A stretch of 64,000 nt of DNA from Tenacibaculum jejuense (GTDB lineage Bacteria; Bacteroidota; Bacteroidia; Flavobacteriales; Flavobacteriaceae): assembly GCF_900198195.1 (NCBI RefSeq), contig NZ_LT899436.1, forward strand, positions 2,757,001 to 2,821,000, read 5' to 3'. Below the pieces are notes generated by a model that did no database searches, was not told the DNA's origin, and was given only the letters and a program-made list of their open reading frames with translations. A program made the translations under genes and the position numbers. This document shows, in pieces, positions 18,359-27,458 of the stretch (its first letter is position 1; each line of letters begins with the position of its first letter).

Positions 18359-18458
18359 TATTAATTTATTCTCTATTGATTTATACCTGTAATGATAATC
18401 ATAATGAGGTTAGTAACTTTATGCTTTGTTTTATAATAAAACATTGTTAGAAACTTTG

Positions 18459-18490
18459 TTTGTTTCTAGTCTTAGTCTTTGCTACATTTG
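18459..18490 (+). promoter_or_regulatory. dnaX promoter
   Basis: TTTG at 18459-18462 and TACATTTG at 18483-18490, separated by 20 bp, match the Bacteroidetes consensus TTTG-N19-21-TAnnTTTG. The element ends 21 bp before the dnaX ATG, which rules out the TTG at 18479 as start codon because it lies upstream of the likely transcript start. Confidence 0.75.
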
Positions 18491-18511
18491 CTATATAATT
18501 CACAAGATCGA

Positions 18512-19585
18512 ATGGAACATTTTATAGTATCGGCACGAAAATACAGACCTCAAAAATTTGAGGATGTTGTGGGTCAACAAGCGATTACAAATACGCTTGA
18601 AAATGCTATTAAAAACAACCATTTAGCTCAAGCTTTATTATTTACAGGTCCGCGTGGTGTTGGTAAAACATCGTGTGCACGTATTTTAGCAAAACGCATC
18701 AATCAAGAAAGTTCAGATAGTGCAGATGAAGATTTTGCATTTAACATTTTCGAATTAGATGCAGCTTCTAATAACTCTGTAGATGATATTCGTAACTTAA
18801 CCGATCAAGTTCGAATTCCGCCTCAAACAGGAAAATATAAAGTTTACATTATTGATGAGGTGCACATGTTATCTCAAGCGGCTTTTAATGCTTTTTTAAA
18901 GACTTTAGAAGAACCACCAGCACATGCTATTTTTATTTTAGCAACTACAGAGAAACATAAAATTATTCCAACGATTTTATCACGTTGTCAAATTTTTGAC
19001 TTTAAACGTATTGGTGTTTTGGACGCTAAAAATTACTTGAAAGTAATTTGTGAACGTGAAAACATTACTGCAGATGATGATGCTTTACATATTATAGCTC
19101 AGAAAGCAGATGGAGCGATGCGAGATGCGTTATCAATCTTTGACCGTGTAGTTAGTTTTTCTGGAAATAATTTAACTCGTGAAGCTGTTACTCAGAACTT
19201 AAATGTTCTGGATTATGAAGTGTATTTTAACATGACGGATTTATTACTAGAAAATAAAATTCCTGAAGTGTTAATGGCTTATAATGAAGTATTAGCAAAA
19301 GGTTTTGAAGGACAACATTTTATTAGCGGATTGGCTTCACACTTTAGAGATTTGTTAGTAGCAAAAGACGCTGCTACAATTCCTTTATTAGAAGTAGGAG
19401 ATACTACCAAAAAGAAATATTTAGAACAAGCCAACAAGGCTGCCATGCCTTTCTTATTACCGGCTATTGATAAGGCAAACGATTGCGACCTAAAATATAA
19501 AGCAAGTAAGAATCAACGATTGCTAGTTGAGCTGTGCTTAATGCAAATTGCCTCTATCAATTTTGATGGAGCAAAAAAAAAATAG
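18512..19585 (+). CDS. dnaX: DNA polymerase III gamma subunit (first frame of dnaX)
   Basis: 357 residues of the clamp-loader ATPase: VSARKYRPQKFEDVVGQ, Walker A GPRGVGKT (46-53), Walker B IIDEVHML, sensor ATTEKHKIIPTILSRCQ and collar domain III. The four-Cys zinc module found after Walker A in E. coli is missing (NQESSDSADEDF instead). The frame ends at TAG (19583-19585) right after a run of ten A (19573-19582). The domain IV/V sequence continues in the +1 frame, so this product equals gamma and the frame-shifted product equals tau. Confidence 0.92.
   Translation: MEHFIVSARKYRPQKFEDVVGQQAITNTLENAIKNNHLAQALLFTGPRGVGKTSCARILAKRINQESSDSADEDFAFNIFELDAASNNSVDDIRNLTDQVRIPPQTGKYKVYIIDEVHMLSQAAFNAFLKTLEEPPAHAIFILATTEKHKIIPTILSRCQIFDFKRIGVLDAKNYLKVICERENITADDDALHIIAQKADGAMRDALSIFDRVVSFSGNNLTREAVTQNLNVLDYEVYFNMTDLLLENKIPEVLMAYNEVLAKGFEGQHFISGLASHFRDLLVAKDAATIPLLEVGDTTKKKYLEQANKAAMPFLLPAIDKANDCDLKYKASKNQRLLVELCLMQIASINFDGAKKK
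19573..19582 (+). promoter_or_regulatory. A10 slippage site joining the two dnaX frames
   Basis: Ten consecutive A immediately before the in-frame TAG. Loss of one A (or gain of two) in the mRNA reads through into the downstream frame (...KKNSNFIIP). Thermus dnaX uses transcriptional slippage at a comparable A run to make tau and gamma. A sequencing error in the homopolymer is the main alternative. Confidence 0.6.
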
Positions 19586-20210
19586 CAACTTTATAATTCC
19601 TGCTACCTTTTTTACTTCGTTAGCTCCTACTAAAAAACAAGTAGCTGACGCGATTTCATCTGTACAACAATCTAAAGCTGTTCCACCTCCACCAAAAACT
19701 GCAGAAACTAAACCAAAGGAGGAAAAAAAGCCATCAATTAAAAATATTAAACGTAGAACTTCTGCCCTATCTTTTAAAGGTTTAAAACAAAAGAAAGAAA
19801 CACAGGTTGTAGAAGTTGAAGAAGAAAACTACGATAATCATCCTAGAACTCCGTTTACCCAAGAACAACTAGAAGAAGCTTGGAAGAAATATTATTTTAA
19901 ATTACAAGAATTAGGAGAGAAAAACACAGCCTCTATCTTATTAGCAGGACAACCTAAATTACATCAAAACTTTGAGGTTATTGTAACGCTCCCTAATACT
20001 TTAATGAAGAATCAACTTGAAAAAGGTAAACCTTCTTTATTAAAGTTTATCCGTGTGCGTTTAAACAACTATGGACTTGTAATTAATATTAAAGTAAGTG
20101 AAACCGTAGAAAAAAAGTTCGCTTACACTCCACAAGAAAAATACGCTAAGTTACGTGAGAAAAATCCACTTCTGGATAAATTAAAACAGACTTTTGGGCT
20201 GGATGTCTGA
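19575..20210 (+). CDS. dnaX: C-terminal part of DNA polymerase III tau subunit (second frame of dnaX)
   Basis: About 210 residues continuing DnaX in the +1 frame: a Pro/Lys-rich linker (KAVPPPPKTAETKPKEEKKPS) then a conserved C-terminal domain (FTQEQLEEAWKKYYFKLQELGEKNTASILLAGQPKLHQNFEVIVTLP), which in flavobacterial tau proteins follows the linker. There is no plausible independent start with its own RBS; the in-frame ATGs (19548, 19566) lie inside the gamma part. It is therefore expressed as a fusion by slippage. The stop codon TGA is also the first base triplet of the repeat island that follows. Confidence 0.8.
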   Translation, partial: KKNSNFIIPATFFTSLAPTKKQVADAISSVQQSKAVPPPPKTAETKPKEEKKPSIKNIKRRTSALSFKGLKQKKETQVVEVEEENYDNHPRTPFTQEQLEEAWKKYYFKLQELGEKNTASILLAGQPKLHQNFEVIVTLPNTLMKNQLEKGKPSLLKFIRVRLNNYGLVINIKVSETVEKKFAYTPQEKYAKLREKNPLLDKLKQTFGLDV

Positions 20211-20345
20211 CTTCGGCTTTACTCAGTCACCATGTTTGACTTCGATGACTTTGAAAACCTCAGTCACCCGAATTCGATAAACTCAGCTAAACTTGGCTCA
20301 ATCACCGATTTGATTATAAGGTCCCTGAGGTTCTCGAAGGGCCAT
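20208..20345. repeat. interspersed repeat island, copy 1
   Basis: Degenerate units of the form TGACTTCGAnnAAnCTCAGTCACC in direct orientation, followed by a 24-bp core at 20320-20343 (starting GGTCCCTGAGG and ending CGAAGGGCC) that is identical to 24052-24075. The core is the same motif in reverse orientation and can fold as a small hairpin. The island is more GC-rich than its surroundings and starts at the dnaX stop codon. Confidence 0.8.
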
Positions 20346-20390
20346 ATTTAAATTAAGTAACAATTCATAACAACTCAAAAATTCATATAA

Positions 20391-20418
20391 AAAATCCTGA
20401 AACTAGTTCAGGATTCGT
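20391..20418. terminator. bidirectional intrinsic terminator
   Basis: AATCCTGAA-CTAG-TTCAGGATT hairpin flanked by A and T runs, between dnaX and the convergent small gene. Confidence 0.85.
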
Positions 20419-20437
20419 TTTTATATTTTTATGTTGT

Positions 20438-20716
20438 TTAAGCTGCGTTTCTATGAGATTGACGGTATTTTAACCATTCTCCTACTCCGCCTAGTTTTTT
20501 TGCTTTATAGAAGTTACCTTCTTTTCTTATACAGTTTTTTACTGATGAAGTATCTACTGTTATGAATCCGTAAATGATAAGTTTAAAAACAGCATCTTTT
20601 ATACCGTCATATATAAACTCATCTGCTTCATTGCCTTTCATCACTTCAGCTATAAAGTGATCTATACTTGTATATTTCTTTTTGTTTGCTAATGTTTTAA
20701 AAACGATTTCTTCCAT
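20438..20716 (-). CDS. small hypothetical protein
   Basis: 92 residues, no signal peptide or membrane helix, fairly charged (MEEIVFKTLANKKKYTSIDHFIAEVMKGNEADEF). I do not recognise it. The central part could be a winged-helix-like fold (DGIKDAVFKLIIYGFITVDTSSVKN), but this is only an impression. Single gene with its own terminator. Confidence 0.6.
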   Translation of the reverse strand: MEEIVFKTLANKKKYTSIDHFIAEVMKGNEADEFIYDGIKDAVFKLIIYGFITVDTSSVKNCIRKEGNFYKAKKLGGVGEWLKYRQSHRNAA

Positions 20717-20818
20717 ATCTATTGCCCTTTAATTATATACACAAAATTATGGTATAGCTACTTGATAAAAAATGTGATTTCTGCAGAAAAAAATGTGGAT
20801 TTCCGTTAGGTTTAAAGT

Positions 20819-21841
20819 TTAATTATCTAGATACAATTCTTTCCTATAATTAATATGTGGATCTTTAATTGTACGCTCTTCTAACTCTCGCTCTAAAACA
20901 ATAGCTGAAACACTTAGTAAAACATTAACACCATAGGTCCTACTTGGATTTAAAATTGCTAAATACATTTGTTCACTAAAAGTATTAGGAACTTCGACGT
21001 TAGCAGCAACAATATTTTCTCTAGTTCCGCTAGGATAATAACTATAAGTTTTTTTATTAAAAAAATTATTTAAATTATTATGATTTATAAGGTATACACC
21101 ACAATAATCTCTTCCTGGTGGAAGTGTCAATTGATTTACTAAAAAACCTAATCCTCCTGATGTATCAATCAACTTAGTTAATTCAGATGTTAAATGTATT
21201 TGTTGTTTCATAGTTTCTACTTTTGCTTTGTCCCTAAACGCTACAACTGTATAATACCATTTCACTGTATTTTTCGGTAAATATAACGGTAAAGCAATTC
21301 TAGATTTTCCTCCTTTAAAAAAAGCATTCGATCCACTATTTACATAAAAATGTTGATTCTCATGTATTTTTTTAACAATGTACTTTTCTTTTTTAATGTA
21401 AGTCTCTCTTCTTGTAGTATAAGTTGTATCAGCAACTACTCTTTCTTTCACTGTAGTATCAAAAGCAATAGTATTTTCAGAGGCAGGAACTCTGTCTAAC
21501 TTAAAACTACAAACTCGTTTACCTAAAGAGAGATTTGAAAACTTAAAGATGTAGATTCCTGTTTTCTTTATTGTTATTACTTTATTTGTTAAAGTAATCA
21601 TATTAAAATCTGAATATAAAGTACTTCCCTTATATTCTCCTACTTCAAAAGTTTTTAGTTTTTTATTTCTTTCTTCTTTGTAATTAATTATAATTTTGTC
21701 ACCTTCTGCAAAACCGTATAATAACTTATAATCAGACATTAAAGGTATTCTGAAATTTAAATCTACTACAGAGACAGAATCTTTTAAAGCATAAATTTGT
21801 ACACTTGATAATAATAAGATAGTTAAATAAAATTGTTTCAT
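20819..21841 (-). CDS. exported hypothetical protein
   Basis: 340 residues with a signal peptide (MKQFYLTILLLSSVQIYAL). Mostly beta-type sequence; residues ~40-115 look like a jelly-roll-like domain (EGDKIIINYKEERNKKLKTFEVGEYKG ... TGIYIFKFSNLSLGKRVCSFKLDRVPAS). I do not recognise the family. Monocistronic; the antiporter upstream has its own terminator. Confidence 0.65.
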   Translation of the reverse strand: MKQFYLTILLLSSVQIYALKDSVSVVDLNFRIPLMSDYKLLYGFAEGDKIIINYKEERNKKLKTFEVGEYKGSTLYSDFNMITLTNKVITIKKTGIYIFKFSNLSLGKRVCSFKLDRVPASENTIAFDTTVKERVVADTTYTTRRETYIKKEKYIVKKIHENQHFYVNSGSNAFFKGGKSRIALPLYLPKNTVKWYYTVVAFRDKAKVETMKQQIHLTSELTKLIDTSGGLGFLVNQLTLPPGRDYCGVYLINHNNLNNFFNKKTYSYYPSGTRENIVAANVEVPNTFSEQMYLAILNPSRTYGVNVLLSVSAIVLERELEERTIKDPHINYRKELYLDN

Positions 21842-21943
21842 TTTTTTCTTAAAAATTTATAATCATTTAAAAATTGGAAATAACAAAACAATAGGTGTAT
21901 TAAATACGGAAAACCATAAACCAATTATAAAAAAGAAAACTGA

Positions 21944-21974
21944 AAAACCCCTTGAATTACTTCAAGGGGTTTTG
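21944..21974 (-). terminator. intrinsic terminator of the antiporter gene
   Basis: Perfect 13-bp stem AAAACCCCTTGAA / TTCAAGGGGTTTT with the 4-nt loop TTAC, 21 bp after the antiporter stop. Confidence 0.9.
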
Positions 21975-21994
21975 TTATGAATATTTTTATTCTG

Positions 21995-23803
21995 TTACAA
22001 TGTTTCTCCTACATACACTATTACATCATTTTCTTTGATGTCTTGCGAAGTTACTTCTGCTAAAATTTTAATTGTTTTATCAGATTTCAAAAACAATGGT
22101 ATGGCTTTATCTTTTTGGAGTATTGCTTCTATTTTTTCTGTGAAGTCTTCTGAAGATGTAACTGTTAATTCATTCATTTTTGGAAAATCACGAACTGTTT
22201 CTGTTACATTGATAAAATCATCATTTGCTGTAAACAACACATCAGTGTTTTCTAATTGTTTTGAAGCTATTTCTCTTGATGTTGCTAAACGATAAGCTCC
22301 CATTTCTCCATAGATATCAGAAAAACGTTCTAACGCATACTTATTAATGACATCACTACCTGTCATAGCAATCAAATATCCTACATCATTCAATTCTACA
22401 TTATTGTCTAAACTGTCATTATAGATATCGATATTAAATGCTTCCATGCCCATTTCCTTCGCATCATTTACATAATCCTTGTTACTATCTAATAAAATTA
22501 CACGACGATTATTTTGTTTTAAATAACTTGCTATTAAACGTGCAGATCTTGAAGCCCCAACAAATACAATTGCTTCTGATTTCTTTAAGAATACTCCGAT
22601 CATTTTAGATAGCATTCTTGCTGTAGTTGCATTTAATAATACAGTTCCTAAAACAATCATAAACACTAATGGTGTAATATATTCTGCTCCAGCTACGCCT
22701 TGTTTCATCAGTTTCGTTCCAAATAAAGACGCAATTCCCGCAGCAACTATACCTCTTGGTCCAACCCAACTGATAAAGATTTTTTCGTTTAATTGTAGTG
22801 TAGATTTATGTGTACTTATAAATACTCCCAAAGGACGAACAATGAAAACTACTAAAGCGAATAATAGTACTGTTTTCCAATTTAAAATTAATTGCAATTC
22901 AGACATTTTCATGTTTGCAGCTAATAAAATGAATAGAATCGAAATCAATAAAACAGTTAGTGATTCTTTGAAATATAGTAATTCGTCAAAGCTTTTTAAT
23001 TTACTGTTAGCAATTACCATTCCCATAACTACAACAGCTAATAAACCTGATTCGTGCGCTAATAAATCTGATAATACAAATACCAGTAAAACCATAGAAA
23101 GTGACACTACGTTTAATAAGTAATGTGGTACAAATTTTCTATTTACTATAAAAATTAATCCTTTTGCAAATACAAATCCTAAAGTAGAACCAAATAATAC
23201 AATTTTAAAGAATTCAATTAAAGCTGTTTGTGTAAATCCGCTATCACCTCCAACACTTATAAACTCAAAAACTAAAACGGCAACTAAAGCTCCAATTGGA
23301 TCAATTAAAATTCCTTCCCACTTTAATACAGCAGCAACATCTTTCTTTAATGGAATATTCCTTAAAATTGGAGAAATTACAGTCGGACCTGTCACAATAA
23401 TTAATGATGAAAATAACAACGACATTTCCCAACTTAAATCGAAAATATATCTTGCGAAAATACCTGCTCCGAAAAAAGTAACCACAGAACCTAAAGTAAT
23501 TAGTTTTGTAATTACTGGTCCTACATTCCTTATTTCGCTCTTTTTAAGTGTTAAACCTCCTTCAAAAAGAATAATACTAATGGCAAGTGATACAAAATAA
23601 AACAAACCTTCTCCTGGAAATAAACCTTTTTCTCCATTCCATATCGGTTCTATCCATTTGCTTCCATCGTTAAAGAATTCTGCTGCGAAAGGACCTACTA
23701 ATAATCCGATTAAAATTAAAGGTAATATGGCAGGGATTTTCAATTTCCATGCTACCCACTGCGCTAAAATCCCTAAAATGATAATTCCTGCTAATTCTAA
23801 CAT
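21995..23803 (-). CDS. CPA1/CPA2-type cation:proton antiporter with C-terminal RCK/TrkA-N domain
   Basis: 602 residues. About 12-13 membrane helices span residues 1-400 (Na_H_Exchanger fold; conserved FEGGLTLKKSEI, GPTVISPILRNIP, EGILIDPIGALVAV with the acidic ion site, and WVGPRGIVAAGIASLFG). A cytoplasmic nucleotide-binding domain follows from ~412 (AIVFVGASRSARLIASYLKQ, with GxSxxxR in place of the usual GxGxxG), then a TrkA-C-like tail. It exchanges Na+ or K+ for H+ in pH and salt homeostasis, probably gated by NAD(H) or a nucleotide. Confidence 0.9.
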   Translation of the reverse strand: MLELAGIIILGILAQWVAWKLKIPAILPLILIGLLVGPFAAEFFNDGSKWIEPIWNGEKGLFPGEGLFYFVSLAISIILFEGGLTLKKSEIRNVGPVITKLITLGSVVTFFGAGIFARYIFDLSWEMSLLFSSLIIVTGPTVISPILRNIPLKKDVAAVLKWEGILIDPIGALVAVLVFEFISVGGDSGFTQTALIEFFKIVLFGSTLGFVFAKGLIFIVNRKFVPHYLLNVVSLSMVLLVFVLSDLLAHESGLLAVVVMGMVIANSKLKSFDELLYFKESLTVLLISILFILLAANMKMSELQLILNWKTVLLFALVVFIVRPLGVFISTHKSTLQLNEKIFISWVGPRGIVAAGIASLFGTKLMKQGVAGAEYITPLVFMIVLGTVLLNATTARMLSKMIGVFLKKSEAIVFVGASRSARLIASYLKQNNRRVILLDSNKDYVNDAKEMGMEAFNIDIYNDSLDNNVELNDVGYLIAMTGSDVINKYALERFSDIYGEMGAYRLATSREIASKQLENTDVLFTANDDFINVTETVRDFPKMNELTVTSSEDFTEKIEAILQKDKAIPLFLKSDKTIKILAEVTSQDIKENDVIVYVGETL

Positions 23804-23940
23804 TTTTATTTAATTATTACCTGTAAATGTATACTATTTTTAGCTGATAATAAAACTTTGAAGCATTTCTATTGTTGATCATTTAACACATGTAAAAAAG
23901 AGAATAATTGATGTTATATTTAATGTGTTGATTTTAATAG

Positions 23941-24190
23941 ATTTCTGACTTCGACTTAGCTCAGTCACCAGACTTGGATAAACTCAGTCAACAGATTTAA
24001 CTTCGGCAAGGTACAGCCTCCATCCTCATACTAATTTATTTTGATTGCAAAGGTCCCTGAGGTTCTCGAAGGGCCGTATTGACTTCGATAAACTCAGTCA
24101 TCAAGCTTGACTTCGACAAAGCTCAGCCACCGGGTTTGGCTTCGACGTAGCTCAGTAACTGGGCTTCAGTGAACTCAATCAGCAAGTATA
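23941..24190. repeat. interspersed repeat island, copy 2 (fills the 415-bp gap between antiporter and PBP1C)
   Basis: At least six imperfect 28-29 bp units of the type TTGACTTCGACAAAGCTCAG (23945 onward and 24079-24180), interrupted by the 24-bp core at 24052-24075 shared with the first island. About 40 bp around the core are similar in both islands (TTTGATT upstream, TATT downstream). No open frame. The rest of the gap (23804-23940) is plain AT-rich upstream sequence. Confidence 0.85.
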
Positions 24191-24218
24191 GACTAGAATT
24201 AATTCTATTTATACTTCA

Positions 24219-26570
24219 TCAATAAATTTCGATGAAACGTTTGGCTTCATTTCCATTATCGTCGATAACCATTATAGTGTGTTTTCCTTTTGAGGGCTGA
24301 ATTGGTAATTCATGATATTCTTCTGTTACTTTCATAAAAGTATCGTCGATATACCAGTAAATTTTGGCTTCAGGATTACTATGTGTGAGTTTTACTAGAA
24401 TTGGATTAATATCTCCATTATTATCTTTAGTAAGAGACATTTTAGACTGAATAGTTGTTGGATATACAAAATCAATTGTATTTTTTTCTATTGTTGAACA
24501 TCCTGCCTTTATCTCTGGTAATTTTTTGTACTCTGGATTTTTTTGTTTGTAATAGTAACTCATTAATGGAGGTAAAACAAACCAAGATTTTGTAATCATA
24601 TTATTTACTGATTCACATTCAGAATTTACTCGGAAATTTTCATCACTGTCTAACAATACTTCTTGATGATACATACAAGATGCTCCTCTAACTCCATTCT
24701 TGGAAACTCTTCTTTTTGTTGATGGACAAATTGGTAATGCAATACAACCACTTTGTTTGCAGATAGCTACTTCTTTTACATCTTCAAACGGTTCTAAAAA
24801 CCAAGTTGCTTTTGGTAATACATCAAACACAGAAAACATAAGTGGCGCGGCGCTTCCAACTCCTGTTAAATCTGGTCGTCCTTCACCATCGGAATTTCCT
24901 ACCCAAACACCTACAACATATTTCGATGTAGTTCCTATTGCCCAAGCATCTTTATTACCAAAGCTTGTTCCTGTTTTCCATGCTATTTTTTGAGAAGAAT
25001 CATAGTATTTCCATGCTTGATCAGATAATGGTCTATTTACATTCGTAAGTGTTTCTAAAGTGATATATGCCGAACCTGCATCGATAATACTTTGATTGGT
25101 ATTTACTTTTCCAAAATCAACTTTACTGGTATTCTGATAGACAGGATTTACAAACTCATTTTTATAATACTGATGCTTTAAGGTTTCATAATGATTTACC
25201 GTTCCTGCATAACCTGCAAAAATTTTACACAAATCCCACAAACTCGCCTCTGCTCCACCAAGAATTAATGACAACCCGTAATAATCTGCTGATTTATTAA
25301 TATGTGTAATATTATATTCTTGTAAATGATCTCTAAACTTTTCTAATCCATATTCCTGTAACATTCGAACTGCTGGAATATTTAAAGATCGTGTTAAAGC
25401 TTCATCAGCGGGAACTGCACCATCGAAAGATAAATCGAAATTTTTTGGTGTATAACCTGCAATTTCTGTCGGAATATCTTTTACTAATTGACTTGGTAAT
25501 AACTCTCCTGATTGTAACATATGGGCGTATAAGAACGGTTTTAACGTGCTTCCTGTACTTCTAGGAGCTATGATATTATTTACATCTTTTTGATGTTTTT
25601 TATCTGTTGGTGAATTTCCTAAGTAAGCTAATACTTTTCTTGTATTTACATCTAATACTAACACAGCTAAATTGTGGACTTCATTTTGTCGCATTTGCTG
25701 ATAATGCAACTTTGCTAAATTCTGAACTTGCTGTTGAAGTTCAATATTTATAGTACTATGAATACGTTTTCCGTTATGTTTCTTTTTTACTTCTTGTACA
25801 AAATGCGAAGCTAGATTAGGTAATTTATGTGGTTTTTGAGGTAATTCTTCTTCTATCGCTAATGTGTAAGTTAAACTATCGATTATTTCTTCTTGAAATA
25901 GTTTTTTTAATAGTCGATTTCGTTTCTTTTTTAATCGCAGTTGGTTTTTTCCTGGATAAATTAACGATGGAGCATTTGGTAATACCGCTAAAGTAGCACT
26001 TTCTGCCCAAGATAATTGATGTGGTTGTAAACCGTAATAACGCCAAGCTGCCATTTCTAATCCGACCACATTTCCACCGAAAGGTGCATGAGAAGCATAT
26101 AATTGAAGTATTTTTTGTTTAGAATACCGAAACTCTAATCGTGTAGCTAAAATGAGTTCTTTGAGTTTTTCTATGTAGGATCTTTGCTTATTTTTTCTTG
26201 ATAAACGAATAACTTGCTGTGTTAATGTACTCCCTCCTCGAACTACTCTTTTTGCTTTTATATTTTGCTGTAATGCTTTGACAATGGAAACAGGGTTGAA
26301 ACCGAAATGATGATAAAAATGTGCATCTTCAAACTGAATAATACAATGTTTAAATTTGGTAGGAACAGAATCTAATTCAGGAAAACGCCATTGACCATCG
26401 TTAGCTATAGTAGCACCTAACAACTCATTATTACTAGACGTAACTACAGTTGATGTAGGTGTGTTAAATAACTCTTTAGGTAAAGCAAAATAATACCAAA
26501 CAAGAAGTATTGTAAAGATTATTTTAAACTTATGTTTTCGTAAAATTTGCTTTATTTTATTCATCTGCAA
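24219..26570 (-). CDS. pbpC: penicillin-binding protein 1C
   Basis: 783 residues: an N-terminal membrane helix (~residues 14-30); a GT51 glycosyltransferase with EDAHFYHHFG (catalytic Glu81) and RGGSTLTQQ; a transpeptidase with the STLK motif (Ser341), SLN, and KTGTS; and the C-terminal BiPBP_C beta domain (~700-783). It polymerises and cross-links peptidoglycan at the periplasmic face. PBP1C is normally encoded next to bacterial alpha-2-macroglobulin. Here that gene is 12.7 kb upstream on the same strand. The start could also be Met3. Confidence 0.94.
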   Translation of the reverse strand: MQMNKIKQILRKHKFKIIFTILLVWYYFALPKELFNTPTSTVVTSSNNELLGATIANDGQWRFPELDSVPTKFKHCIIQFEDAHFYHHFGFNPVSIVKALQQNIKAKRVVRGGSTLTQQVIRLSRKNKQRSYIEKLKELILATRLEFRYSKQKILQLYASHAPFGGNVVGLEMAAWRYYGLQPHQLSWAESATLAVLPNAPSLIYPGKNQLRLKKKRNRLLKKLFQEEIIDSLTYTLAIEEELPQKPHKLPNLASHFVQEVKKKHNGKRIHSTINIELQQQVQNLAKLHYQQMRQNEVHNLAVLVLDVNTRKVLAYLGNSPTDKKHQKDVNNIIAPRSTGSTLKPFLYAHMLQSGELLPSQLVKDIPTEIAGYTPKNFDLSFDGAVPADEALTRSLNIPAVRMLQEYGLEKFRDHLQEYNITHINKSADYYGLSLILGGAEASLWDLCKIFAGYAGTVNHYETLKHQYYKNEFVNPVYQNTSKVDFGKVNTNQSIIDAGSAYITLETLTNVNRPLSDQAWKYYDSSQKIAWKTGTSFGNKDAWAIGTTSKYVVGVWVGNSDGEGRPDLTGVGSAAPLMFSVFDVLPKATWFLEPFEDVKEVAICKQSGCIALPICPSTKRRVSKNGVRGASCMYHQEVLLDSDENFRVNSECESVNNMITKSWFVLPPLMSYYYKQKNPEYKKLPEIKAGCSTIEKNTIDFVYPTTIQSKMSLTKDNNGDINPILVKLTHSNPEAKIYWYIDDTFMKVTEEYHELPIQPSKGKHTIMVIDDNGNEAKRFIEIY

Positions 26571-26752
26571 TTTTCTCTTCTAAAAGATATCTCTCTCTTT
26601 TATTTCACTGCAAATTAGATAAAAAGTTTTAGATATTATAGCTAAAATGAGTTAACAGTACCCTAACTAAAGTCTAACCTACTCTTGATGGTAACTTTTT
26701 ATTAGACTTCTATTTTGTGGACGATTTTATCAACCTCAAAAATATATACATT

Positions 26753-27301
26753 ATGAAACTTTTTAAAGTAAACTACTATCTTAAAATATTCCTTTTAGGT
26801 TTATTTATAACAACTTCTTTTACGTCTTGTCAGGATGAAGAATTAGTAATGAATCCTTCAGAAGTAATTACTCCCCAAACAACTAGTGAAAATACTTCTG
26901 AAACAAATGCAATACTAACTCGAGGTGGTTCTGGATTTTTAATTACACATGAAAATTGTGGCGGACACACGATTGAACGCCATGTAAATAAATCTGATAG
27001 TTATTTACGTTGGCGTTTAAACAATTCTAGTATTAGTGCTGCCAGTACTTTTTATGAATTGAATCAGGCTGGGCAAGTAATTTATAATGCAATTAACAGC
27101 AATAGTAGTCGTGTAAATAATTGGTTAAATGGTAGTGGTGGCTATCGACTAGTTTTAAATTACTCTCACCATAGGAATATTGGTAAAGTATTAAGAAGAG
27201 GAAATTCTTCACCTTATAATTCTAGAAGATTACGTGTGGTCTTAGAACGTAGAAATTGTTCTGGATATGGTTATAGAATATTAACTGCGTATCCTAACTA
27301 A
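26753..27301 (+). CDS. lipoprotein with RNase A-like toxin domain (CdiA-CT type)
   Basis: 182 residues. Lipoprotein signal with Cys26 (TTSFTSC) followed by QDEE, which fits the surface-export signal of Bacteroidetes lipoproteins; a Thr/Ser-rich linker; then from ~66 a domain that matches the bacterial RNase A-like toxin family: CGGHTIERHVNKSD (His72), ISAASTFYELNQAG, IGKVLRRG, RLRVVLER, and the end ILTAYPN (Thr178, Tyr180). These residues correspond to the catalytic set described for Yersinia CdiA-CT. The next gene is a CdiI-like immunity protein. The GTG 36 bp upstream is not needed: the ATG starts the signal peptide. Confidence 0.82.
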   Translation: MKLFKVNYYLKIFLLGLFITTSFTSCQDEELVMNPSEVITPQTTSENTSETNAILTRGGSGFLITHENCGGHTIERHVNKSDSYLRWRLNNSSISAASTFYELNQAGQVIYNAINSNSSRVNNWLNGSGGYRLVLNYSHHRNIGKVLRRGNSSPYNSRRLRVVLERRNCSGYGYRILTAYPN

Positions 27302-27407
27302 CGTGAATTCGAAACAACTAAAAATATCAGTTTATATGAAATTAATAAAGAATTTAATATCAAACTCATATTAACTTGCACTCGAATAATTAATTTTAAC
27401 ATAACAC

Positions 27408-27445
27408 AAGAACACCTTAAAGCTTTGTACTTTTATGGTGTTCTT
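27408..27445 (+). terminator. hairpin between toxin and immunity gene
   Basis: Perfect 9-bp inverted repeat AAGAACACC / GGTGTTCTT with a 20-nt loop, followed by TTAAT and, 13 bp on, the immunity ATG. It may act as an attenuating terminator or shape the immunity leader. Confidence 0.5.
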
Positions 27446-27458
27446 TTAATATTACTCT

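Noticed and set aside
18479-18511. TTG start for dnaX
   Set aside because: It lies within the promoter, upstream of the probable transcript start; the ATG at 18512 gives the conserved MEHFIVSARKYRP opening.
19573-20210. dnaX as a dead pseudogene
   Set aside because: dnaX is essential, both parts are intact, and the break lies in a homopolymer at the gamma/tau boundary; slippage or a sequencing error explains it.
23941-24190. CRISPR-like array
   Set aside because: Units are degenerate, run on directly without unique spacers, are shared with another island, and no cas genes are near.
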